A stretch of 64,000 bases of DNA from Actinospica durhamensis. GTDB lineage: Bacteria > Actinomycetota > Actinomycetes > Streptomycetales > Catenulisporaceae. Positions 18,064-28,940 of this stretch are shown here, piece after piece (within the stretch, counting starts at the first letter, position 1; each line of letters starts with the position of its first letter). A model generated the notes under the pieces. That model made no database searches, was not told the origin of the DNA, and saw nothing but the letters and a program-made list of their open reading frames with translations. A program made the translations under genes and the position numbers. The stretch is from NCBI RefSeq assembly GCF_018139695.1, contig NZ_JAGSOG010000005.1, forward strand, positions 22,183-86,182, read 5' to 3'.

Positions 18064-19338
18064 ATGCAGACCCTCCACAGCGCGCCGATAGTCCTGCCCG
18101 TGTCCGCCGAGCCGATCGGCGACGGCGCGGTGCTCGTCGACGGCGACCGGGTGCTCGCCGTCGGCGCCCGGGACGCCCTGGTCGCGGCCCATCCCGGCGT
18201 ACGGGAGCGTCGGTGGGCCGGCGTGCTCACCCCCGGCCTGGTCAACGCGCACGCTCATCTGCAGTACACCGACTTCGAGGACCTCAACGCGCTCGGCCAG
18301 CCCTTCCCGGTCTGGATCAGCGAACTGACCTCGCGTCGGCCGAGTTTCACCGACGCGATGTGGTGCGAGTCCGCGCGCCGCGGGGTGAACCTCATGCTCG
18401 ACTCCGGCACCACCTCCGTCGCCGACATCGTCACCGACGCCTGCGTGCTCGCCCCCACCGCCCGCAGCGGCATCGGCGGGATCTCCTACCTCGAGATCGT
18501 CTTCCAGGACGCCCGCAGCTGGTCCGAGTCCGGCCGCGCCCGCCTGCTCGACCAGCTCGGCTCGAGCCCGGCCGGCCGGCGCCTCGGCGTCTCCCCGCAC
18601 ACGCCGTACACCGTCGCCGGCGCCGTGTTCGCCGACGCGGTGGCCATCGCCAGGGACAAGGGCCTGCGCATTCACCCGCACGTGGCCGAGTCGCCCGCCG
18701 AGACCCAGTACGTGGCCCAGGGCACCGGTCCGTTCGCCGAGTCCATGACCAAGTTCGGCAAGGCGATGGAGCTCATCCGCGACGGCGGCTGCGGCCTGAC
18801 CCCGACCATGTACCTGGACAAGCTCGGCGTGCTCGCCCCCGACGTGCACGCGGCCCACTGCGTCCACTGCGACCCGGCCGACCGCGCCGTCCTGCGCGAG
18901 CGCGGGGTCTACGCGGCGCTGTGTGCCAGGTCGAACAAGATCCTGCAGGCCGGACAGCCGCCGGTGGCCGACTACCTGCGCGAGGGCTCCCCGTTCGGCA
19001 TCGGCACCGACTCGCTCGCCTCGACCCCGTCCCTCGACCTGCTCGAGGAGGCCGCCGCGCTGCGCGACCTCGCCCGCGCCCAGGGCTACCTCGAGCCCGA
19101 CCTCGACCGCCGCATCCTGGAGGCCGCCACCCTCGGCGGCGCCGGCGCCATGGCCCTGCCCGACGCCGGCCGCATCGAAGCGGGCGCCCGCGCCGACCTG
19201 GCCGTCTTCGAAGTCCCGGGCCTGGCCGACCTCACCCCCGAAGCCGCCTACACCGCCCTGCTCGACGCCGCCGCCCAGCGCAGCCACCGCTGCCTCGCCA
19301 CCGTCCTCGGCGGCACCCTGGTCCACCGCAACGCCTGA
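18064..19338 (+). CDS. Amidohydrolase, candidate aminodeoxyfutalosine deaminase
   Basis: A 424-residue metal-dependent amidohydrolase of the chlorohydrolase/adenosine-deaminase-like superfamily. Metal ligands appear as NAHAHLQ (His63, His65), then HPHVAES, HCVHCD and GIGTDSLAS. A distant member of this superfamily deaminates 6-amino-6-deoxyfutalosine in some futalosine-pathway bacteria. Location between mqnC and menG makes that role attractive, but related enzymes act on cytosine, guanine or S-adenosylhomocysteine. ATG 18064 has TAAGGT upstream. The gene has its own promoter region after element B; 17912-18063 shows no other feature. Confidence 0.8.
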   Translation: MQTLHSAPIVLPVSAEPIGDGAVLVDGDRVLAVGARDALVAAHPGVRERRWAGVLTPGLVNAHAHLQYTDFEDLNALGQPFPVWISELTSRRPSFTDAMWCESARRGVNLMLDSGTTSVADIVTDACVLAPTARSGIGGISYLEIVFQDARSWSESGRARLLDQLGSSPAGRRLGVSPHTPYTVAGAVFADAVAIARDKGLRIHPHVAESPAETQYVAQGTGPFAESMTKFGKAMELIRDGGCGLTPTMYLDKLGVLAPDVHAAHCVHCDPADRAVLRERGVYAALCARSNKILQAGQPPVADYLREGSPFGIGTDSLASTPSLDLLEEAAALRDLARAQGYLEPDLDRRILEAATLGGAGAMALPDAGRIEAGARADLAVFEVPGLADLTPEAAYTALLDAAAQRSHRCLATVLGGTLVHRNA

Positions 19339-19371
19339 GCGCACCGGTGTCTGACGGAGTGTCGGGTGAAG

Positions 19372-19410
19372 CGGATCGTGCGGCTGAGGACACCTCAGCC
19401 GCACGATCCG
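19372..19410. terminator. Bidirectional terminator hairpin
   Basis: A perfect 18-base stem (19372-19389 with 19393-19410) around the three-base loop ACA lies between the convergent amidohydrolase and menG genes. The symmetry would let it stop transcription from both sides. There is no T-tract, as is common in high-GC actinobacteria. Confidence 0.75.
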
Positions 19411-19429
19411 TATCGCGTGGGAGCTACCG

Positions 19430-20119
19430 CTACGCCCGCCCGCGGTGCAGGGTGACGATGCCGCCGGTCAGGTCGCGCCAGGCGACCTTGCGCCAGCCGG
19501 AGGCCTGCAGCAGGGTGGCCAGGCCGCGCTGGTCGGGCCAGGCGCGGATGGACTCGGCGAGGTAGACGTACGCCTCGGGGTTCGACGCCACCCGGTTGGC
19601 GAGCGCGGGCAGGGCGCGCATGAGGTACTCGAGGTAGACCGTGCGGAACGGGGCGAAGGTCGGGTGGGAGAACTCGCACACGACCAGGCGGCCGCCCGGC
19701 TTGGTCACCCGGCGCAGCTCGCGCAGGGCGGCGGTGGTGTCGGCGACGTTGCGCAGGCCGAAGGAGATCGTGACCGCGTCGAAGACGGCGTCGGCGAAGG
19801 GCAGGCGCATGGCGTCGCCGGCGCAGAAGTCGAGGAAGGGGTTGCGTTCCTTGCCCACCTCGAGCATGCCGAGGGAGAAGTCACACGCCACCACACTCGC
19901 GCCGGCCTGCTGGAACGGCACCGAGGAGGTGCCGGTGCCGGCCGCGAGATCCAACACGCGCTCGCCCGGCCGGGCGTCCACGGCCTGGGCCACCGCCTTG
20001 CGCCACAACCTCGTCTGGCCCAGCGACAACAGGTCGTTCGTCAGGTCATAGCGTTCGGCGACCCCGTCGAACATGGCGGCGACTTCATGTGGTTCCTTGG
20101 CCAACGACGCTCTGCTCAT
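19430..20119 (-). CDS. menG: Demethylmenaquinone methyltransferase MenG/UbiE
   Basis: A 229-residue class I S-adenosylmethionine-dependent methyltransferase of the UbiE/MenG family. It adds the final ring methyl to demethylmenaquinone. The family start [20 protein letters not shown] is at about residues 14-33, the SAM motif [11 protein letters not shown] near 60, and the UbiE block ISFGLRNV near 123. I place the start at ATG 20119 ([10 protein letters not shown]), preceded by AGGATAGGGG; the open frame extends 50 codons further but overlaps the divergent neighbour's promoter. It runs opposite to most genes here. Confidence 0.93.
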   Translation of the reverse strand: MSRASLAKEPHEVAAMFDGVAERYDLTNDLLSLGQTRLWRKAVAQAVDARPGERVLDLAAGTGTSSVPFQQAGASVVACDFSLGMLEVGKERNPFLDFCAGDAMRLPFADAVFDAVTISFGLRNVADTTAALRELRRVTKPGGRLVVCEFSHPTFAPFRTVYLEYLMRALPALANRVASNPEAYVYLAESIRAWPDQRGLATLLQASGWRKVAWRDLTGGIVTLHRGRA

Positions 20120-20171
20120 GCCCCTATCCTGGCACCTATCGGAATGCCCGTGAGCGAAGGGGCTCGAAAAG

Positions 20172-21797
20172 ATGACGCGGCGCTCTGAGCGGGCACGCAG
20201 CCGTCGCCCCGCACGTCTTCTCGCCACCACTCTCGTCGCCGCCCTGACCGCCGTCCTGACCCTCTCCACGGCCTCCTGCGGCGGCTCCCCGGGCCCCGGT
20301 ACCGGCTCCGGCGCCGATCCCGCGCAGCAGGCCTCTGCCAGGGCTCAGGGCGGCTCGGCGGGCGCGATCGACGTGGCGGCCGAGAACGCCAAACCCGGTA
20401 CGCGCGCCTGGGCGGTGGACGACTCGCGGCTCGGGGCGCAGGACGCCATCGAGGGCTACACCGACCACGCGTCGGTGGCGCCGGGGCAGTCCTTCCGGCT
20501 CTACGTCTCCACGACCGCCCCCTCCTTCACCGTCGCCGCCTACCGGATCGGGTACTACGGCGGCGCCGACGGGCACCTGGTGTGGCAGTCCCCGCAGACC
20601 CCCGGCGTCCACCAGACGGCCCAGTCGATCGATGCCACCACTCACACGGTCGAGTGTGATTGGCAGCCCTCGCTGACCGTCGGGACGAGCGGCTGGGTAC
20701 CGGGGGAGTACCTGCTGCGGCTCGACTCCTCGGCCGGCGACGAACGGCTGGTGCCGTTGATCGTGCACTCCACCTCCACCGCCGGACGGGTCGTCATCCT
20801 CGCCGGGACCACCACGTGGCAGGCGTACAACACCTGGGGCGGCTACTCGCTCTACCGGGGGCCCGACGGCGCCTACGCCACCCGGGCCCGCGCGGTGTCC
20901 TTCGACCGGCCCTACCTCGATCCTGACGAGCCGTCGGGTGACGGCCTGTTCTTCCCGTTCGACCAGGCCCTGGTCTCCTTCGCCGAGCAGCACGGCCTGC
21001 CGGTGGCCTACGAGTCGGACCTCGAGCTCGAGACCAGCCCGCAGCTGTTCCAGGGCGCCCGCGCGATCGTCTCCGACGGGCACGACGAGTACTACTCGCA
21101 GACCATGCGCGACACGCTGCAGAACGCGCGCGACCGGCAGGGCACGAATCTCGCCTTCCTCGGCGCGAACGCGATCTTCCGGCACATCAGATGGGGCTCC
21201 ACGCAGCTCGGGGCCGACCGCCTGGTGATCTGCTACAAGGACGCCACCGAGGATCCGCTGGCCGCGAGCGACCCGACCCAGACCACCCAGGACTGGCGCT
21301 ACGCCCCCGACCCGCGCCCGGAGAACGCGCTGACCGGCTCGCTCTACCAGTGCAATCCGGTGGACGCGCCGTACGTCGTCTACGACCCGGACAACTGGAT
21401 CTTCGCGGGCACCGGCGTCACCCAGGGCACCTCCTTCCCCGGCCTGGTCGGGCCGGAGTACGACCGGGTGGTGGACATCGGGACGACGCCGCATCCGATC
21501 GAGGTGCTCAGCCATTCGCCGCTGACCTGTCAGGGGACCGGGAGCTACCAGGAGTCCTCGTACTACACGGTCGCCTCCGGCGCGGGTGTGTTCGACGCGG
21601 CCACGATGCGGTGGGAGTGCGCGCTCGGCTCGCAGTGCTCCGCCCACTTCGGCCAGGGCGCGCGGGATTTCGTCCGCCGGGCCACCCTCACCCTGCTCAC
21701 CGCCTTCGCCGCGGGTCCGGCCGGGCGCGCCCACCCGGCCGTGGACAACACCGCGGCCGACTACGTGCCGCTGGGCGAGGGCCTCGGGATCGACTAA
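20172..21797 (+). CDS. N,N-dimethylformamidase beta-subunit-like exported lipoprotein
   Basis: A 541-residue protein with a basic N-terminus, a hydrophobic segment and a lipobox-like LSTASC (about Cys36), so it is probably a secreted lipoprotein. The rest resembles the large subunit C-terminal region of N,N-dimethylformamidase: [20 protein letters not shown] with GYYGG, then a [15 protein letters not shown] block and [14 protein letters not shown]. Classical DMFase is cytoplasmic, so an exported version must have a different substrate. It is divergent from menG with a 52-base gap and precedes the MenJ-like gene. The fit to the fold seems good; the function is unknown. Confidence 0.75.
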   Translation: MTRRSERARSRRPARLLATTLVAALTAVLTLSTASCGGSPGPGTGSGADPAQQASARAQGGSAGAIDVAAENAKPGTRAWAVDDSRLGAQDAIEGYTDHASVAPGQSFRLYVSTTAPSFTVAAYRIGYYGGADGHLVWQSPQTPGVHQTAQSIDATTHTVECDWQPSLTVGTSGWVPGEYLLRLDSSAGDERLVPLIVHSTSTAGRVVILAGTTTWQAYNTWGGYSLYRGPDGAYATRARAVSFDRPYLDPDEPSGDGLFFPFDQALVSFAEQHGLPVAYESDLELETSPQLFQGARAIVSDGHDEYYSQTMRDTLQNARDRQGTNLAFLGANAIFRHIRWGSTQLGADRLVICYKDATEDPLAASDPTQTTQDWRYAPDPRPENALTGSLYQCNPVDAPYVVYDPDNWIFAGTGVTQGTSFPGLVGPEYDRVVDIGTTPHPIEVLSHSPLTCQGTGSYQESSYYTVASGAGVFDAATMRWECALGSQCSAHFGQGARDFVRRATLTLLTAFAAGPAGRAHPAVDNTAADYVPLGEGLGID

Positions 21798-21866
21798 CCA
21801 GGCCGACAATCGTTCCGGACCGAGCCGACAATCGTTTCGGAAATGTCTTGCCGATAGACTTCCCAT

Positions 21867-23180
21867 GTGCAGAGCTTGAGTGAGAATCAGGCCGACGTCA
21901 TCGTCGTCGGCGCCGGTCCGGCCGGGTCGACCACGGCCTACCACCTGGCCAAGGCCGGGCTGGACGTGCTGCTGCTGGAGAAGACCTCGTTCCCGCGGGA
22001 GAAGATCTGCGGCGACGGGCTGACCCCGCGCGCGGTCACCCAGCTGGTCCGGATGGGCATCGACACGTCGGTGGACAACGGCTGGCTGCACAACAAGGGC
22101 CTGCGCATCATGGCCGGCGGCGTGCAGCTCGAACTCGACTGGCCCGAGCTGGCCTCGCACCCGAACTACGGCCTGGTGCGCCCGCGCTCGGACTTCGACG
22201 AGCTGCTGGCCCGCCAGGCCAAGGGCGCCGGGGTGCGGCTGCTGGAGAACTGCAACGTCTCCGGGCCGATCCTGGACCCGCGCACCTCCCGCATCGTCGG
22301 CGTCACGGCGAAGCTCGGCGCGGGTGCCGGGGAGAGCGGCGAGGCCGGCGCGTCGCGCGCGGGCGCCGAGGTCGAGTTCCGCGCGCCGCTGGTGGTGGCC
22401 GCCGACGGCAACTCCACCCGGCTGTCCATCGCGATGGGCCTGCACAAGCGCGAGGACCGCCCGATGGGTGTGGCGTACCGGGCGTACTACAAGAACCCGC
22501 GCCACAACGACGACTACCTCGAGTCCTGGCTCGAGCTGACCGACTCCAAGCACCCGGACCGGCTGCTGCCCGGCTACGGCTGGATCTTCGGCATGGGCGA
22601 CGGCACCTCCAACATCGGCCTGGGCATCCTGGACACCTCCAAGGCCTTCGGCAAGGTCGACTACCGCGACATGATGCGCCGTTGGCTGGGCGGCACCCCC
22701 GCGGAGTGGGAGCTGACCGAGGACAACCGCACCTGTCCGATCCGCGGCGCCGCGCTCCCGATGGGCTTCAACCGCAAGCCGCACTACACTCGCGGCCTGC
22801 TGCTCGTGGGCGACGCCGGCGGCATGGTCAATCCGTTCAACGGCGAGGGCATCGCCTACGCCATGGAGTCCGGCGAACTGGCCGCCCGCGTCATCGCCCA
22901 GGCCAAGGCGCGCACCGGTACCTACGACCGCGAACTCGCCCTGTCCGACTACCCGCGGATCCTGGCCGAGACCTACGGCGGCTACTACACCCTCGGCCGC
23001 GTCTTCGTGAAGCTCATCGGCAACCCGAAGGTGATGAAGCTGGCCACCCAGCGCGGCCTGTCCCACCCGATGCTGATGAAGTTCACCCTCAAGCTGCTGG
23101 CGAACCTGACCGACCCGCGCGGCGGGGACGCGATGGACCGGATCATCAACGGTCTGGCGAAGGTGACGCCGCGCGCGTAG
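21867..23180 (+). CDS. Geranylgeranyl reductase family flavoprotein (MenJ-like)
   Basis: A 437-residue FAD-dependent reductase. The Rossmann FAD motif VIVVGAGPAGSTTAYHL is near residues 10-26, the family block PREKICGDGLTPRAV near 43-57, and the second FAD motif VGDAGGMVNPFNGEG near 313-327. Relatives reduce isoprene double bonds; in mycobacteria MenJ saturates the menaquinone tail and lies near menG and a polyprenyl synthase, as here. Its neighbours menG, nuoA-N and the polyprenyl synthase support menaquinone tail saturation over archaeal-type lipid or chlorophyll roles. The start is GTG 21867; the ATG two bases upstream is out of frame. A terminator follows. Confidence 0.88.
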   Translation: MQSLSENQADVIVVGAGPAGSTTAYHLAKAGLDVLLLEKTSFPREKICGDGLTPRAVTQLVRMGIDTSVDNGWLHNKGLRIMAGGVQLELDWPELASHPNYGLVRPRSDFDELLARQAKGAGVRLLENCNVSGPILDPRTSRIVGVTAKLGAGAGESGEAGASRAGAEVEFRAPLVVAADGNSTRLSIAMGLHKREDRPMGVAYRAYYKNPRHNDDYLESWLELTDSKHPDRLLPGYGWIFGMGDGTSNIGLGILDTSKAFGKVDYRDMMRRWLGGTPAEWELTEDNRTCPIRGAALPMGFNRKPHYTRGLLLVGDAGGMVNPFNGEGIAYAMESGELAARVIAQAKARTGTYDRELALSDYPRILAETYGGYYTLGRVFVKLIGNPKVMKLATQRGLSHPMLMKFTLKLLANLTDPRGGDAMDRIINGLAKVTPRA

Positions 23181-23202
23181 CGCAGTACGGGAGACGACGC
23201 GG

Positions 23203-23238
23203 AGCCGTCGGTGGCGCAGATGCCGCCGGCGGCTTTTT
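23203..23238 (+). terminator. Rho-independent terminator after the MenJ-like gene
   Basis: A 13-base stem (23203-23215 with 23222-23234, including two G-U pairs) with a six-base loop GCAGAT, followed by TTTTT at 23234-23238. T-tracts are uncommon in this GC range, which makes this one of the clearest terminators in the window. Confidence 0.8.
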
Positions 23239-23514
23239 CGTGCCCGGATTCACCGGGAATTCGCCGGGATGTCGCTTCCGAGTTCGTGCACGCGCTCACA
23301 AGCGTTCGCGTGAAAGTGTCACGGCCGCGTCATAGATCGATCTCGGGCATGTCATGGCGGGGTCTCGGCCGCGTCACCGACCCCTGCGACGGCCTGAGCG
23401 GGCGGTTCGCCCGGATCGGGGCGGCAGACGGAGATCGGCTTCTACATGAAGTAGAGACCCTCCGTCAAAACGATCTCAGTAAGTGGATCATCATGAAGGC
23501 CTTCACCCTCGCGA

Positions 23515-23532
23515 TTGTGACGGCCATCACAA
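23515..23532. promoter_or_regulatory. TTGTGA-N6-TCACAA palindrome upstream of nuoA (Crp- or Rex-type site)
   Basis: TTGTGACGGCCATCACAA is a perfect dyad in its outer six bases on each side. It contains GTGA-N6-TCAC, the Crp-family core. The Rex consensus TTGTGAA-N4-TTCACAA matches except at the two inner positions. It lies 330 bases upstream of nuoA. A partial dyad, GTGAT-C-ATCAC, sits next to it at 23536-23546. Confidence 0.55.
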
Positions 23533-23606
23533 GCCGTGATCATCACTAAATGTCCGGTTCATGATCGACGATCAATTCGGATCTATCCGATTACGCCTGA
23601 CCTGGG

Positions 23607-23622
23607 CGTGATGCAGATCACG
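23607..23622. promoter_or_regulatory. CGTGAT-N4-ATCACG palindrome (Crp-type site)
   Basis: CGTGATGCAGATCACG is a perfect 16-base dyad with the GTGA-N6-TCAC core. It lacks the AA/TT inner bases typical of Rex, so a Crp/Fnr-type regulator fits better. A second dyad, TGTAA-N8-TTACA, lies just downstream at 23638-23655; I do not recognise its regulator. Confidence 0.45.
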
Positions 23623-23822
23623 AAGCGCGACGCGGCGTGTAAGGACTACGTTACAGATCAGCAGGAGCCCGTACCTCCGGGCCGTGGCGGACATCACAGT
23701 TGCCGCGGCGTAGGATGGCGGCGAGCGAGGCAGTGTGCGGTAGTTCGGCAAGCCCCGGCCCGGGTGCGAGGTCGCGTCCGGGAGCGCAATAGCGTGACGC
23801 GAAGGGCAACTCCGCGTTGTGC

Positions 23823-23840
23823 TTGTGAAATCCTTCACGA
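23823..23840. promoter_or_regulatory. Rex operator (ROP) just upstream of nuoA
   Basis: TTGTGAAATCCTTCACGA matches the Rex operator consensus TTGTGAA-N4-TTCACAA at 13 of 14 defined positions. It ends 21 bases before the nuoA ATG. Rex is an NADH/NAD+-sensing repressor known in Streptomyces to control respiratory genes, including nuo. This position would let it block initiation or early elongation of the nuo operon when NADH is low. Confidence 0.7.
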
Positions 23841-23861
23841 GTAGGGAGATGGCAGCGCGGG

Positions 23862-24221
23862 ATGGATACGTACGTACCGGTGCTCCTCCTGGGTCTGATC
23901 GCGGGTGGATTCGCGGTGTTCTCCGTGATCATGGGGGCGATGACCGGACCCAAACGGTATAACCGGGCCAAATACGAAGCCTACGAGTGCGGTATCGAAC
24001 CGACCCCGCAGCCGATCGGCGGCGGGCGCTTCCCGGTCAAGTACTACCTCACGGCGATGCTCTTCATCGTCTTCGACATCGAGATCGTCTTCCTCTACCC
24101 GTGGGCCGTGGCCTTCGACTCGCTCGGCTGGTTCGGCCTGACGGAGATGGTCCTGTTCATCGTCACGGTCTTCGTCGCCTACGCGTATGTCTGGCGGCGC
24201 GGCGGGCTCGAGTGGGACTAG
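23862..24221 (+). CDS. nuoA: NADH-quinone oxidoreductase subunit A
   Basis: A 119-residue membrane subunit of complex I with three helices (about 5-28, 62-84, 91-110) and the loop motif YECGIEP near residue 43, which lies at the quinone-channel entrance. First gene of a complete 14-gene nuo operon that couples NADH oxidation by menaquinone to proton pumping. The ATG follows AGGGAG at an unusually long distance of 13 bases. The 681-base region upstream (23181-23861) carries a terminator and several regulatory palindromes, so this is the operon promoter. Confidence 0.97.
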   Translation: MDTYVPVLLLGLIAGGFAVFSVIMGAMTGPKRYNRAKYEAYECGIEPTPQPIGGGRFPVKYYLTAMLFIVFDIEIVFLYPWAVAFDSLGWFGLTEMVLFIVTVFVAYAYVWRRGGLEWD

Positions 24222-24230
24222 GAGGTTCCC

Positions 24231-24785
24231 ATGGGTATTGAGGAGAAGGTGCCGAGCGGCTTCCTGCTCAGCACGGTCGAGGGGCTCGCGGGCTACATGC
24301 GCAAGGGCTCGCTGTGGCCGGCCACGTTCGGATTGGCCTGCTGCGCCATCGAGATGATGGCCACCGGCGCGGGGCGCTACGACCTCGCGCGCTTCGGCAT
24401 GGAGGTCTTCCGCGCCTCGCCGCGGCAGGCCGACCTGATGATCGTCGCGGGCCGGGTGAGCCAGAAGATGGCCCCGGTGCTGCGCCAGATCTACGACCAG
24501 ATGCCCAACCCCAAGTGGGTGCTGTCGATGGGCGTGTGCGCGTCCTCGGGCGGGATGTTCAACAACTACGCCATCGTCCAGGGCGTGGACCACATCGTCC
24601 CGGTGGACATCTACCTGCCCGGCTGTCCGCCGCGGCCGGAGATGCTGATGGACGCGATCATCAAGCTGCACGAGGAGATCCAGAAGATGCCGCTCGGCGT
24701 CGACCGCGTGCAGGCGGCCCGTGCGGCCGAAGAGGCCGCGCTCAAGGCGATCCCCACCATCGAGATGAAGGGGCTGCTGCGATGA
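24231..24785 (+). CDS. nuoB: NADH-quinone oxidoreductase subunit B
   Basis: A 184-residue peripheral subunit that holds the terminal [4Fe-4S] cluster N2, the direct electron donor to quinone. All ligands are present: Cys37 and Cys38 in GLACCAIE, Cys103 in GVCASSGG and Cys132 in PGCPPRPE. It is normal length for the family, unlike the second copy at 52234, which has a long tail. It starts nine bases after nuoA and overlaps nuoC by four bases (ATGA). Confidence 0.97.
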   Translation: MGIEEKVPSGFLLSTVEGLAGYMRKGSLWPATFGLACCAIEMMATGAGRYDLARFGMEVFRASPRQADLMIVAGRVSQKMAPVLRQIYDQMPNPKWVLSMGVCASSGGMFNNYAIVQGVDHIVPVDIYLPGCPPRPEMLMDAIIKLHEEIQKMPLGVDRVQAARAAEEAALKAIPTIEMKGLLR

Positions 24786-25516
24786 GCGAAGGCAACCTCC
24801 CCGAGCCGAACGGAAACGGAAACGAACTGCCGCAGCCGCTCGCGGTGCAGGCGGCCGAGATCGTGGCGGTGCGCCACGGCATGTTCGGCGGCAGCGGGAC
24901 CGGCGGCGACACCTCGGGCTACGGCCGCCTGGTCCGGGTGATCGAGTTCCCCGGCCAGAGTCCGCGGCCCTACGGCGGGTACTTCGACGAGGTCGAGAAC
25001 GAGCTGTTCGGCGCCCTCGACGAGCAGGGCCTGGCGCCCGAGACCGCCATCGAGAAGGTGGTGGTCTACCGCGACCAGCTCGCCTTCCACGTGCGGCGCG
25101 CGCATCTGGCGCAGGTCGCCAAGACCCTGCGGGACGACCCGGCGCTCAGGTTCGAACTCTGTCTCGGCGTCTCCGGGGTGCACTTCCCCGAGGAGACCGG
25201 GCGGGAGCTGCAGATCCTGGTGCCGCTGCTCTCGATCTCGCACAACCGCCGGGTGCAGCTGGTGGCCACCTGCCCCGACGAGGACCCGCACCTGCCCTCG
25301 CTGACCGGGGTCTACCCGGCCGTCGACTGGCACGAGCGGGAGACCTGGGACATGTTCGGGATCATCTTCGACGGCCACCCGGCGCTCACCAGGATCCTGA
25401 TGCCGGACGACTGGCCCGGCCACCCGCAGCGCAAGGACTATCCGCTCGGCGGCATCCCCGTCGAGTTCAAGGGCGCCCAGATTCCGTCGCCGGACCAGCG
25501 GAGGAGCTACCGATGA
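24782..25516 (+). CDS. nuoC: NADH-quinone oxidoreductase subunit C
   Basis: A 244-residue 30-kDa subunit of the peripheral arm. The family signature is [21 protein letters not shown] followed by [24 protein letters not shown] (about residues 179-223). The first 45 residues are polar and variable. It overlaps nuoB and nuoD by ATGA. It is separate from NuoD, not fused as in Escherichia coli. Confidence 0.96.
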   Translation: MSEGNLPEPNGNGNELPQPLAVQAAEIVAVRHGMFGGSGTGGDTSGYGRLVRVIEFPGQSPRPYGGYFDEVENELFGALDEQGLAPETAIEKVVVYRDQLAFHVRRAHLAQVAKTLRDDPALRFELCLGVSGVHFPEETGRELQILVPLLSISHNRRVQLVATCPDEDPHLPSLTGVYPAVDWHERETWDMFGIIFDGHPALTRILMPDDWPGHPQRKDYPLGGIPVEFKGAQIPSPDQRRSYR

Positions 25517-26925
25517 GCGTGGATGTGGCACAGACGGTGGGTGACGACCGGTCCGAGCAGCCCGATCCGGCGAGCGGGCCCACCGTGCTGGTGGGCGACC
25601 CGTACGCGGCCGGCTCCGACCCGGCCGGCGAGCAGGTGTTCACCCTGGCCGGCGGGGACTGGGACGAGATCGCCCGGGAGCTCTCGCGCAACGAGGGGGA
25701 CAGCCCGGAGGAGCGGATCGTCGTCAACATGGGGCCGCAGCACCCGTCCACGCACGGGGTGCTGCGCCTGGTGGTGGAGACCGAGGGCGAGACCGTCACC
25801 GAGGTGCGCTGCGGGATCGGCTTCCTGCACACCGGGATCGAGAAGAACCTGGAGTTCCGCAACTGGACCCAGGGCGTCACCTTCGTCACCCGGATGGACT
25901 ACACGACGCCGTTCTACCAGGAGGTCGCCTACTGCCTCGCGGTGGAGAAGCTGCTCGGGGTGGAGGACCAGATCCCCAAGCGGGCGAGCGTGATCCGGGT
26001 GCTGCTGATGGAGCTCAACCGGATCGCCTCGCACATGGTGTGCATCGCCACCGGCGGCATGGAGATGGGCGCGCTCAGCGCCATGATCTTCGGCTTCCGC
26101 GAGCGCGAGCAGGTGCTCGACATCTTCGAGATGGTCACCGGCCTGCGGATGAACCACGCGTTCGTCCGGCCCGGCGGGGTGGCCCAGGACCTGCCGCCCG
26201 GCGCGGTGGACAAGATCCGCGAGTTCCTCACCTACATGCCCACGCGCATGAAGGACATCGAGGCGCTGTGCAACGAGAACCCGATCTTCAAGGGGCGCAC
26301 CGAGAACGTCGGCTACCTCGACCTGACGGGCTGTATGGCCCTGGGTATGACCGGGCCTGTTCTGCGCGCCACCGGGCTGCCGCACGACCTGCGCAAGTCG
26401 CAGCCCTACTGCGGCTACGAGGACTACGACTTCGACGTCGTGACCTGGGACAGCTGTGACGCGTACGGGCGCTACCGGATCCGGATGGACGAGGTGCGCC
26501 AGTCGCTCAAGATCGTGGCCCAGTGCCTGGACAAGCTCGAGCCCGGCCCGGTGATGATCGAGGACAAGAAGATCGCCTGGCCCGCGCAGCTCGCCCTCGG
26601 CGGCGACGGCATGGGCAACTCGCTCGACCACATCCGGCACATCATGGGCGAGTCCATGGAGGCCCTGATCCACCACTTCAAGCTGGTCACCGAGGGCTTC
26701 CGGGTGCCGCCCGGCCAGGTCTACGTCGGCATCGAGTCCCCCAAGGGCGAACTCGGCTGCCACGCGGTCTCCGACGGCGGAACCCGGCCCTACCGGGTGC
26801 ACTTCCGCGACCCGTCGTTCAACAACCTGCAGGCCGTGGCGGTCATGTCCGAGGGCGGCATGCTCGCGGACCTGATCGTCGCCGTGGCCTCCATCGACCC
26901 TGTGATGGGAGGTGTGGACCGATGA
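25513..26925 (+). CDS. nuoD: NADH-quinone oxidoreductase subunit D
   Basis: A 470-residue 49-kDa subunit that forms the quinone site with NuoB. Typical blocks are [16 protein letters not shown] near 74-89, [12 protein letters not shown] near 104-115, and a C-terminal DPVMGGVDR. The first 60 residues are a variable acidic extension. This is the only nuoD in the window; the second nuo cluster lacks one. It overlaps its neighbours by four bases on both sides. Confidence 0.97.
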   Translation: MSVDVAQTVGDDRSEQPDPASGPTVLVGDPYAAGSDPAGEQVFTLAGGDWDEIARELSRNEGDSPEERIVVNMGPQHPSTHGVLRLVVETEGETVTEVRCGIGFLHTGIEKNLEFRNWTQGVTFVTRMDYTTPFYQEVAYCLAVEKLLGVEDQIPKRASVIRVLLMELNRIASHMVCIATGGMEMGALSAMIFGFREREQVLDIFEMVTGLRMNHAFVRPGGVAQDLPPGAVDKIREFLTYMPTRMKDIEALCNENPIFKGRTENVGYLDLTGCMALGMTGPVLRATGLPHDLRKSQPYCGYEDYDFDVVTWDSCDAYGRYRIRMDEVRQSLKIVAQCLDKLEPGPVMIEDKKIAWPAQLALGGDGMGNSLDHIRHIMGESMEALIHHFKLVTEGFRVPPGQVYVGIESPKGELGCHAVSDGGTRPYRVHFRDPSFNNLQAVAVMSEGGMLADLIVAVASIDPVMGGVDR

Positions 26926-27622
26926 GCACCGCGGAACTCGGGCTCCCCCGCGTCCCGGCCAAGGGCTATCCCCAGGACGTGGTGGACCGCCTCGAACCGG
27001 ACGCCGACGCGGTCATCGCGCGCTACCCGGTCAAGCGCTCGGCCCTGCTGCCGCTGCTGCACCTGGTGCAGGCCGAGGAGGGCTTCGTCTCCGGCGACGG
27101 CATCCGGTACTGCGCCGAGAAGCTGGGGCTCTCCACGGCCGAGGTCACCGGCGTCGCGACGTTCTACTCCATGTACAAGCGCCGCCAGGTCGGGGACTTC
27201 CACGTCGGGGTGTGCACCAACACGCTGTGCGCGGTGCTCGGCGGGGACGAGATCTTCGCCGAGCTCAAGGCCCACCTCGGCGTGGGCAACGACGAGCGCA
27301 CCGCGGTCAGCCCGGAGGGCAGGAGCCTGACGCTCGAGCACATCGAGTGCAACGCCGCCTGCGACTTCGCCCCGATGATGACGGTCAACTGGGAGTTCTT
27401 CGACAACATGACCCCGGACAAGGCCAAGGCCCTGGTGGACGACCTGCTCGCGGGCCGTCCCGTGGTGGCCACCCGGGGCCCGGCGGTGTGCGGCTTCCGC
27501 GAGACCGAGCGGATCCTGGCCGGGTTCGAGGACCGGCGCGAGGACGCGGTGCACGGCGGCGGCTCGGCCGGCCCGGAATCCCTGGTGGGCCTGACCATCG
27601 CGAAGCAGCGGGGAGAGCAGGC

Positions 27623-27626
<4 letters not shown>
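26922..27626 (+). CDS. nuoE: NADH-quinone oxidoreductase subunit E
   Basis: A 234-residue thioredoxin-fold subunit of the NADH-oxidising module. It carries the [2Fe-2S] cluster N1a ligands Cys98 and Cys103 (CTNTLC) and Cys143 and Cys147 (CNAAC). The C-terminal 60 residues extend beyond the usual end of NuoE, as is common in actinobacteria. It overlaps nuoD and nuoF by four bases. Confidence 0.96.
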
Positions 27627-28939
<1,313 letters not shown>

Positions 28940-28940
28940 G

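Noticed and set aside
20136..23066. Very long open frame on the minus strand (about 976 codons)
   Set aside because: It is antisense to three well-supported genes. Long antisense frames are expected at this GC content, and its sequence is low-complexity Arg/Gly/Val without motifs. The same applies to similar long frames opposite nuo1 and nuo2.
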